Part shown: piece after piece, positions 58,316 to 64,000 of the stretch
How positions within the stretch are numbered: the first letter of the stretch is position 1
How the letters are laid out: every line of letters begins with the position of its first letter
Source of the DNA: Ectothiorhodospiraceae bacterium
GTDB taxonomy: Bacteria; Pseudomonadota; Gammaproteobacteria; Nitrococcales; Aquisalimonadaceae
DNA length: 64,000 bases
NCBI GenBank assembly: GCA_020831885.1
Contig: JAFIFU010000004.1
Span: forward strand, 62,001 to 126,000
Direction of reading: 5' to 3'
Position numbers and translations under genes: made by a program
The notes under the pieces: generated by a model
Databases searched by the model: none
Seen by the model: only the letters and a program-made list of their open reading frames with translations
Told to the model about the DNA's origin: nothing

Positions 58316-59599
58316 TCAGGCACGCCGTTTGTTCGGGCCGGCATAACCGAACAGGAAGGCGGCGACTTTCCGCATCTGGATCTCCTCCGCCCCCTCGGTG
58401 ATGCGGTAACGCCGGTGATGCCGGTAGATGTGCTCGAAGGGCTTGTGCCGGGAATAGCCCAGACCACCGTGCACCTGCATGGCCCGGTCGGCGGCCTCGC
58501 AGCAGAGCCGGTTCGCCCAGTAGTTGCACATGGCCACCTTGTCCGAGAGCTGCCTGGCGATCTCGGGCTTGGGCAACTGGTCCATCTGCCAGGCGGTCTT
58601 GCGGATCAGCAGCCGCAGCATTTCCACCTGGGTTGCCAGTTCCACCAGCGGGAACTGGATCGCCTGGTTGCGGGCCAGTTCCTGCCCGAAGGGTTTGCGC
58701 TCCCGGGCGTAGGCGACACTCTCGCGGATGCAGAAGTCCGCCGCCCCAAGGCTGGAGGCGGCCTGACGGATGCGGTTCTCGTGGACAAAGTGCTGGGCGA
58801 CCATGAGCCCGTCATCCACCTCCCCCAGCACCGCGGACTCCGGCACCCAGACGTCGGTGAAACTCACCCGGGGGTGATCGGTGGGCATGTTGAAGGTCCA
58901 CAGGTACTCCTCGATCACCACGCCTTCGGCATCCGCCGGCACCATGAACGTGGTGATGCCCTTGGCGTCCCCGTCCTTGCCACTGGTGCGGGCGAACAGG
59001 GCGCAATGGGTGGCGGTGTGCATCCCGGTGGTCCACATTTTCTCGCCGTTGATCAACCAGCCCGGCCGGCCGTCCCGGGTCTGGCGCTTGCCGACGGTTT
59101 CCATGAAGGTCGCATCGGAGCCGTGTCCGGGTTCAGTCAGGCCGAAGGTGACCCGACGCGTGCCGTTAAGCACACCCGGGATGAACTCCTCACGCTGTTC
59201 CTGGGTGCCGAAATCCCGGAACACCAGCACCAACGGCAGGTTGGCCACGATGGAGTGCTCGGTCTGCAGATCGTTATGCAAGCCCAGCCCCTTGGCCGCC
59301 AGATGCTCCCGGATCACCGCCATCCACAGGTGTGAGCCGTTGCTGCCTCCGAACTCCTCCGGCAGGGAGAAGCGATAGTGGCCAGCCTCGTCGGCCACTT
59401 GCTTGGCCTGCCCCATCAGCGCTTCCCACTCGGGCCGCGGCAGGCCGCCGTTGTCGAAGTCGGTACGGGCCCACTCGCGCCGATGGTCGAAGAAGCGGAT
59501 GTTGTCATCCGCCTGCTCCAGGGGCTTGATTTTCTGCTGGATGAAGGCATCCAGCTCGTCCAGATAGGCGGTCAGCTCCGCCGGCACCGTGAAATCCAT
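58316..59599 (-). CDS. Acyl-CoA dehydrogenase (LvaC/ACAD11-like family member)
   Basis: YLDELDAFIQQKIKPLEQADDNIRFFDHRREWARTDFDNGGLPRPEWEALMGQAKQVADEAGHYRFSLPEEFGGSNGSHLWMAVIREHLA. Confidence 0.93.
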   Translation of the reverse strand: MDFTVPAELTAYLDELDAFIQQKIKPLEQADDNIRFFDHRREWARTDFDNGGLPRPEWEALMGQAKQVADEAGHYRFSLPEEFGGSNGSHLWMAVIREHLAAKGLGLHNDLQTEHSIVANLPLVLVFRDFGTQEQREEFIPGVLNGTRRVTFGLTEPGHGSDATFMETVGKRQTRDGRPGWLINGEKMWTTGMHTATHCALFARTSGKDGDAKGITTFMVPADAEGVVIEEYLWTFNMPTDHPRVSFTDVWVPESAVLGEVDDGLMVAQHFVHENRIRQAASSLGAADFCIRESVAYARERKPFGQELARNQAIQFPLVELATQVEMLRLLIRKTAWQMDQLPKPEIARQLSDKVAMCNYWANRLCCEAADRAMQVHGGLGYSRHKPFEHIYRHHRRYRITEGAEEIQMRKVAAFLFGYAGPNKRRA

Positions 59600-59602
59600 G
59601 AT

Positions 59603-60010
59603 TCAGTCTCCTCGTATCGCATCCCAGGCCCGCAGACCTTCCGCGTAGCCGGAATATTTCGGTTGATCCACAGCCAGTTGGTGCAGGCTGAGTTCCCAGA
59701 GAAAATCCATCACCACCGTATCGGTCTCGTTCAGCCGCCCTTCCGCCAGGGCGTCACAGAGGCGCTCATACAGCACTTCCGCGCCGGGCGAATCGCCCTC
59801 CCCGGCCAGCCCGGGAAGGGCCAGCAGGCGTTCCCGCTCCTGAGCGGGAAAAGCGCGCAACTGCTCCACCTCCCGGCGCACGATGTCCAGGGCATTGGCC
59901 GCCACCCGCGCATGGAAGGCCCGTGCGCCATCCACATTGGGCATGATCTCGCTGCGCAGGAACGCCGTGACCACCTCTAGCAACTGCGTGATATCGGGGT
60001 GCTGTTGCAT
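59603..60010 (-). CDS. DUF6285-type small protein (LvaB-like candidate)
   Basis: DITQLLEVVTAFLRSEIMPNVDGARAFHARVAANALDIVRREVEQL...LHQLAVDQPKYSGY; sits between kinase-like and acyl-CoA dehydrogenase genes. Confidence 0.65.
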   Translation of the reverse strand: MQQHPDITQLLEVVTAFLRSEIMPNVDGARAFHARVAANALDIVRREVEQLRAFPAQERERLLALPGLAGEGDSPGAEVLYERLCDALAEGRLNETDTVVMDFLWELSLHQLAVDQPKYSGYAEGLRAWDAIRGD

Positions 60011-60016
60011 GGCTTG

Positions 60017-61015
60017 CTAGCTCCGCAGGCGTGGATCGATGAGCATAAGCAGGTCGATCTCGGTTTCCGATGAGCGCCGCCCGATAGCCGCCCGCTCCAC
60101 CGTGGGATCCTCACCGCTGATGAAAGCCTCCGCCATCCTCTGGCAGATCAGGCCCCATCGCAGTGTACCGAACACTTCCCAGAACGCGGTGGCCTCCCGG
60201 TCCACGGTCAGCCCCTGGCTCTCGTAGCCGGCGTACAGCTCCTCCCGGGTTCCGAAGCCCCCCACCGGCAGATGGCTGCGACCGAAACGCCAGGAGTTGA
60301 CGCACAGCCAGCCCAGATCCTCCATGGGGTCCCCCAGGTGCACCAGTTCCCAGTCCAGCACGGCACGCAGGCCATCCGGGCCGATCATGAGGTTGCCGTT
60401 GCGGAAATCCCCATGCACCAGCGCCGGAGGCGCACTGCGCCGGGGCACCCGGTGCCGGAGCCAGCGGAAGGCCAGTTCGAACACCGGGCGGCGCATCCCG
60501 CGCCGACGGTACGCGGCCTCTTCCAGCTCCAGCTCCTCCTGCGCGGAGGTGCTGCGCAGAAACCCCAGTTCCCCGGTGGGCGCCCGATGGATACGCGCGA
60601 GTACCTCGCCACACTGCCGGGCCAGGCCTGCGCGTGCTTCGGCGAAATCCTCCCGCTGGAAGATCTTTTTCGGCAGGGTCTCCCCTTCCACGCACTCCAT
60701 GATGTAACCGCGCCCGAGCCCGTCCTCCGCTTCCAGCACGTGGTACACCCGGGGCACCGGCACACCCAGCGGTTCCACGAAGCGCAACAGCCGGGCTTCC
60801 GTTTCAATGCCGCTCTCCGTATCCCCGGCCCGCTTGCGCATGCCTTCGAGACGGAGGATCAAGGGCCGCTGGCCGGCCGGGCCCGTGGCCACGAACCGCC
60901 AGGTCTGCTGGCTTGCCCCGCCGGTCAGGCGCCGGAGGTCGCTGACGTCCGAACCCAATCCCAGGCGCGGGATACATGCCCGCAGTCCGGCGACGATGTC
61001 ATCCACTGCGTTCAT
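60017..61015 (-). CDS. Phosphotransferase (APH/ACAD10-11 kinase-like family)
   Basis: RLTGGASQQTWRFVATGPAGQRPLILRLE...LVHGDFRNGNLMIGPDGLRAVLDWELVHLGDPMEDLGWLCVNSWRFG. Confidence 0.92.
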   Translation of the reverse strand: MNAVDDIVAGLRACIPRLGLGSDVSDLRRLTGGASQQTWRFVATGPAGQRPLILRLEGMRKRAGDTESGIETEARLLRFVEPLGVPVPRVYHVLEAEDGLGRGYIMECVEGETLPKKIFQREDFAEARAGLARQCGEVLARIHRAPTGELGFLRSTSAQEELELEEAAYRRRGMRRPVFELAFRWLRHRVPRRSAPPALVHGDFRNGNLMIGPDGLRAVLDWELVHLGDPMEDLGWLCVNSWRFGRSHLPVGGFGTREELYAGYESQGLTVDREATAFWEVFGTLRWGLICQRMAEAFISGEDPTVERAAIGRRSSETEIDLLMLIDPRLRS

Positions 61016-62708
61016 TCGGATTCCTGGCTTCCGCGCGGGCCTGCTCCTGCAACTGCCGCCACAGGATCTTTCCCGTGGCGGACTTGGGCAGGGATTCCAC
61101 GAAGCGGATCTGGCGGGGGACCTTGTAGGCCGCCATGTGCTCCCGGCACCAGCGGATGATGTCGTCCTCCCCCACCTGGCTCTCCCGCCCCGGTTTCACC
61201 ACCACCACCGCCCGGACGGTCTCGCCACGCCTGGCGTCCGGCGCAGCGACCACGCAGGCCTCATGGATGTCGGGGTGGGCGTACATGATGCTCTCGATCT
61301 CGGCGGGCCAGACCTTGTAGCCGGAGACGTTCACCATACGCTTCAGGCGGTCCACCATGAAGTAGTAGCCTTCCTCGTCCACATAGCAAAGATCACCGGT
61401 GCGCAGATACCGGCGGCCATCAAGCCGGATGAAGGTCTCCCGGCTGGCTTCCGGTTTCTCCCAGTATCCCAGGGCAACCTGGGGCCCGGACAGGATCAGT
61501 TCCCCAACCTGGCCCTGGGGGAGTTCCTGCAGCGTATCCGGATCGACGATGCGGGCATCGACAGCGAAGGAGGCCATTCCCAGGCACTGGCGCTTCCCCC
61601 GATGAATCGGGTTTCCGAGAATGAACGCCGCGGTCTCGGTAAGACCATAAGCCTCGTTGTATGCAATGCCGAATTCGTCCTGCAACCTGCGGGCCACGGC
61701 TTCCGGCATGGCCGCCCCACCGCCGCCGAGAAAACACAGGCTGGACAGATCATGCCCGGGCAGCGTCGGGTTGGCGAAAAAGTCCACGATCATGGCCGGT
61801 GGCGCCGCCCAGGTCGTGACCCGGAAACGCTCCATCAGCAACAGCGCCGCCTCCCGGTCCCAGCGCTGCATGAGCACCACCGTGGCGCCGGTGTACATGG
61901 GGCCGTGCATCCCGCCTTGCATGCCCAGGAAATGAAACATGGGAGCCACCGCCAGATGTACATCCACCGCGCAATTGCCTCGCCAGGCCTGGGACGCGGC
62001 CACGGCACTGAGCACCGTGCGGTGGGAATGCATGCAGCCCTTGGGCTGCCCGGTGGTGCCGGAGGTGTAACCGATCACCGCGAGATCATCCGGGCCCGGC
62101 TTGTCTCCCGCCGGCTGCCGGGGAGCGGTCATCACATCCCCCCAGTGGGCGACGCCCGCATCGCCCACCGCAGGGGCGGGAGCGTTGATACCCTCGGGCA
62201 GGGGGATGTCGCAGTCATCGGGGAGGCAGTCGCTGTAGGCAAGCAGGGTGGCCCGCCGGAGTACGCCGGAGCGGAGCAGCGCCCGCAGCGCCGGGTAGAG
62301 TTCCTGCGCCAGCACCGCCACCGCGGCACCACTATCCCGCAGGAAGTACTCCAGTTCCGAGCTCACACTCATGGGGCTGACGGGCACCACCACGGCACGA
62401 ATCCGCAGAATGGCGTAATAGGCAACCACGAATTGCGGGCAGTTCTGCGCATACAGCAGGACCCGGTCCCCGGGCTGTACTCCGCAATCCTGTTCCAGAT
62501 GAGCGGCGAACCGGTCCACCTGCTCATGCAGATCCCGGAACGTGATGCACGCGCCGTAGAAGACGATGGCCGGCTTGCCCGGGTAGCGCCCGGCGGCAAC
62601 CTCCAGATTGAAATACAGGCTGGATTCCGGGAAGTGAAGCTGCCGCGGCAAATGCCGGGGCCAGTGATCCTGACAGCTCACTCCCACCATGGAACTCCCC
62701 TGGAGCAC
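60999..62708 (-). CDS. AMP-binding acyl-CoA synthetase
   Basis: AVIGYTSGTTGQPKGCMHSHRTVLSAVAASQAWRGN; YLRTGDLCYVDEEGYYFMVDRLKRMVNVSGYKVWPAEIESIMY. Confidence 0.93.
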   Translation of the reverse strand: MLQGSSMVGVSCQDHWPRHLPRQLHFPESSLYFNLEVAAGRYPGKPAIVFYGACITFRDLHEQVDRFAAHLEQDCGVQPGDRVLLYAQNCPQFVVAYYAILRIRAVVVPVSPMSVSSELEYFLRDSGAAVAVLAQELYPALRALLRSGVLRRATLLAYSDCLPDDCDIPLPEGINAPAPAVGDAGVAHWGDVMTAPRQPAGDKPGPDDLAVIGYTSGTTGQPKGCMHSHRTVLSAVAASQAWRGNCAVDVHLAVAPMFHFLGMQGGMHGPMYTGATVVLMQRWDREAALLLMERFRVTTWAAPPAMIVDFFANPTLPGHDLSSLCFLGGGGAAMPEAVARRLQDEFGIAYNEAYGLTETAAFILGNPIHRGKRQCLGMASFAVDARIVDPDTLQELPQGQVGELILSGPQVALGYWEKPEASRETFIRLDGRRYLRTGDLCYVDEEGYYFMVDRLKRMVNVSGYKVWPAEIESIMYAHPDIHEACVVAAPDARRGETVRAVVVVKPGRESQVGEDDIIRWCREHMAAYKVPRQIRFVESLPKSATGKILWRQLQEQARAEARNPNERSG

Positions 62709-62883
62709 CGCATTCAGGTGCCTCTCCTATGCTGTGATCCGCCGCGGGCGCAGCGGGAAACGTTGAAATATCCGGGCTAGTCTGGGTGGTCGCCGCGAGA
62801 GGGAACAATGACCTTTCGCGACAAACCCATTGGCCGGAATGTCCATCCGGCCTCGCGGCGCCCGGGAAGCGCTGATCGATTCC

Positions 62884-64000
62884 CTAGGCGTTGTATTCCC
62901 GGATCTTCAGCTTCCCGAGTTGCGACAGGTGTACCGCGTCCGGGCCGTCGGCGATGCGCAGGTAGCGGTTGATGGTGAAGAAATGCGCGATGGGCGTGTC
63001 GTCGCTGACCCCCATGCCACCGTGAGCCTGGATGGCGCGATCAGCCACCGTCTGCGCCATCTGCGGGGCCACGATCTTGATCGCCGCGATCAGATCCCGG
63101 GCTTCCTTGTTACCCAGCTTGTCCATGCGGTCCGCGGCCTTCAGGGTCAGCAGTCGGGCCTGCTCGATCTCGCACCAGGAACGGGCGATGTCCTGACGGA
63201 TGGCGCTCTGGTCGGACAGCTTCCTGCCGAACGCCACCCGGTTCTCCACCCGCCGCGCCATGATCTCCAGGGCGCGCTGGGCCTGACCGATGGAACGCAT
63301 GCAATGATGGATGCGGCCCGGGCCAAGGCGCCCCTGGGCGATCTCGAAACCGCGCCCTTCGCCGAGGATCAGGTTCTCCCTGGGCACGCGCACATCATCC
63401 AGCCGGACCACGGCCTCGCCCCCCGGCGAGTTCAGGCTGCCGAACACGGTCTGGTTGCGCTCGATGACCAGGCCCGGCGCGTCCCTGGGGATGATGATGG
63501 TGGAATGCTGCTGGTGTCGCGGGTTGTCCGGATTGCTCCTGCCCATCAGCAGCAGCACCTTGCAGCGGGGGTCCATGACGCCGGAAATCCACCACTTGCG
63601 GCCGTTGATGACGTACGCGTCCCCGTCCGCGCGGATTTCCGTGGCGATGTTGGTGGCATCACTGGAAGCGACGGCGGGCTCGGTCATCAGGTAGGCCGAG
63701 CGGATCTCCCCCGCCAGCAGCGGCTGAAGCCATTGTTCCTGCTGCGGCGGGCTGCCGAACTTCGCCAGCACTTCCATGTTGCCGGTATCGGGAGCGCTGC
63801 AGTTGAAGACCTCGGGCGACCAGGGCACGCGCCCCATCAACTCCGCCAGCGGGGCGTATTCCAGATTGGTCAGCCCGGGGCTGAAGTCACCGTACTCCTC
63901 CGGCAGGAACAGGTTCCACAGCCCCTCCGCCCTGGCCTTCGCCTTCAGGGCGTCGAGCCCGGGCCAGTGCTTCCACTGGTTTGCCGGATCGTTCACCCAG
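62884..64000 (-). CDS. Acyl-CoA dehydrogenase, N-terminus beyond window edge
   Basis: [95 protein letters not shown] at 63996 is probably internal. Confidence 0.93.
   Translation of the reverse strand, partial: WVNDPANQWKHWPGLDALKAKARAEGLWNLFLPEEYGDFSPGLTNLEYAPLAELMGRVPWSPEVFNCSAPDTGNMEVLAKFGSPPQQEQWLQPLLAGEIRSAYLMTEPAVASSDATNIATEIRADGDAYVINGRKWWISGVMDPRCKVLLLMGRSNPDNPRHQQHSTIIIPRDAPGLVIERNQTVFGSLNSPGGEAVVRLDDVRVPRENLILGEGRGFEIAQGRLGPGRIHHCMRSIGQAQRALEIMARRVENRVAFGRKLSDQSAIRQDIARSWCEIEQARLLTLKAADRMDKLGNKEARDLIAAIKIVAPQMAQTVADRAIQAHGGMGVSDDTPIAHFFTINRYLRIADGPDAVHLSQLGKLKIREYNA

Noticed and set aside
1-64000. tRNA, rRNA, prophage or intact transposase genes
   Set aside because: None could be recognised in the window.

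Overview
High-GC proteobacterial (probably gammaproteobacterial; lineage inferred only) chromosomal segment. It is dominated by acyl-CoA and branched-chain/dicarboxylic acid catabolism: 6 acyl-CoA dehydrogenases, 4 CaiB-type CoA-transferases, 4 AMP-forming CoA ligases and 3 crotonases. Other loci are a hemin uptake locus (left edge), a putA/putP locus, and an Mrp/Mbh-like cation antiporter operon with non-canonical gene order. At about 30.4-42.6 kb sits a complete type I-C CRISPR-Cas locus. It has cas3-cas5-cas8c-cas7-cas4-cas1-cas2 on the minus strand, an AT-rich leader, and a 37-repeat/36-spacer array (32-nt repeat) that decays at its leader-distal end. The most notable observations are: (i) an internal, in-frame ATG in cas8c preceded by a perfect Shine-Dalgarno, which would give a 133-aa Cas11c small subunit; (ii) a PD-(D/E)XK-like nuclease gene ending directly at the cas3 start codon, with a truncated FRG-domain gene upstream; (iii) two adjacent spacers identical except for 1 nt at one edge; (iv) a phosphotransferase + DUF6285 + acyl-CoA dehydrogenase + CoA-ligase cluster resembling the LvaAB 4-hydroxyacyl-CoA kinase pathway; (v) a GntR-controlled cluster resembling mesaconate/itaconate degradation; (vi) several strong palindromes next to regulators. 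All functional calls come from reading the translations; no database search was run.
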